Source of the DNA: an uncultured Ruminococcus sp.
Lineage (GTDB): Bacteria; Bacillota; Clostridia; Oscillospirales; Ruminococcaceae
NCBI GenBank assembly: GCA_946612185.1
Contig: CAMOEP010000185.1
Coordinates: forward strand, 1-5,336
Direction of reading: 5' to 3'
DNA length: 5,336 bases
Shown: one piece after another, positions 5,321-5,336 of the stretch
Layout of the letters: the number at the start of each line of letters is the position of its first letter
Numbering within the stretch: position 1 is the stretch's first letter
Notes under the pieces: model-generated
Seen by the model: the letters and a program-made list of their open reading frames with translations, nothing else
Database searches by the model: none
What the model was told of the DNA's origin: nothing
Made by a program: the position numbers and the translations under genes

Positions 5321-5336
5321 ACAAGAAAACTGCCGG

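Larger units (their letters stand above)
5122..5336. other. Right-edge intergenic region with nested hairpin
   Basis: I see no convincing gene here. The region holds short ORFs on both strands, a nested hairpin at 5239-5280 and a 7-bp inverted pair, CGGCAGT (5192-5198) and ACTGCCG (5329-5335), that brackets the last 144 bases. No T-rich intrinsic terminator follows the permease gene. The composition is compatible with an intergenic repeat, but no second copy is available here to prove it. Confidence 0.4.

Overview
The window reads as chromosomal DNA of a low-to-middle GC Gram-positive anaerobe of the class Clostridia, with a Ruminococcus-like relative as the best guess. Pointers are the strong AGGAGG-type ribosome sites, the balanced base composition with C- and T-ending codons, and a BcrAB/LanF-type ABC transporter paired with an OmpR-type regulator. 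The genus is inference from style and family make-up; no marker gene settles it. All five clear genes lie on the + strand.

Left part (1-2246): two aromatic-biosynthesis genes, chorismate synthase (aroC, 49-1140) and a class I DAHP synthase (1212-2246). They are the last and first steps of the shikimate pathway, separated by 71 bp and probably co-transcribed.

Middle (2240-2691): a gene-free stretch of about 450 bp built from a large imperfect palindrome followed by a second, partly duplicated copy. It has a 52-bp exact direct repeat, arms of about 31 bp, internal 12-14 bp stems and small terminal hairpins. One base pair of a terminal hairpin changes in a compensated way between the copies. 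The left arm includes the DAHP synthase stop codon, and the right end stops a few bases before the ribosome site of the next gene. This is the least explained part of the window.

Right part (2708-5121): an OmpR/PhoB-family response regulator (TTG start preferred), then an ABC ATPase with the Glu-for-Gln 'E-loop' typical of bacitracin/lantibiotic-resistance transporters, then a six-segment membrane partner that overlaps it by 8 bp. Between regulator and transporter sit four CTTAAC repeats spaced 11, 12 and 12 bp, directly upstream of an extended -10 promoter. This is a strong candidate operator through which the regulator controls the transporter. The likely job is sensing and relief of cell-envelope stress from peptide antibiotics. 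No histidine kinase is present in the window.

Right edge (5122-5336): no convincing gene. It holds a 21-codon ORF that overlaps the permease stop by ATGA, two very short minus-strand ORFs and a nested hairpin. It may be another intergenic repeat, possibly interrupting a lost downstream gene.
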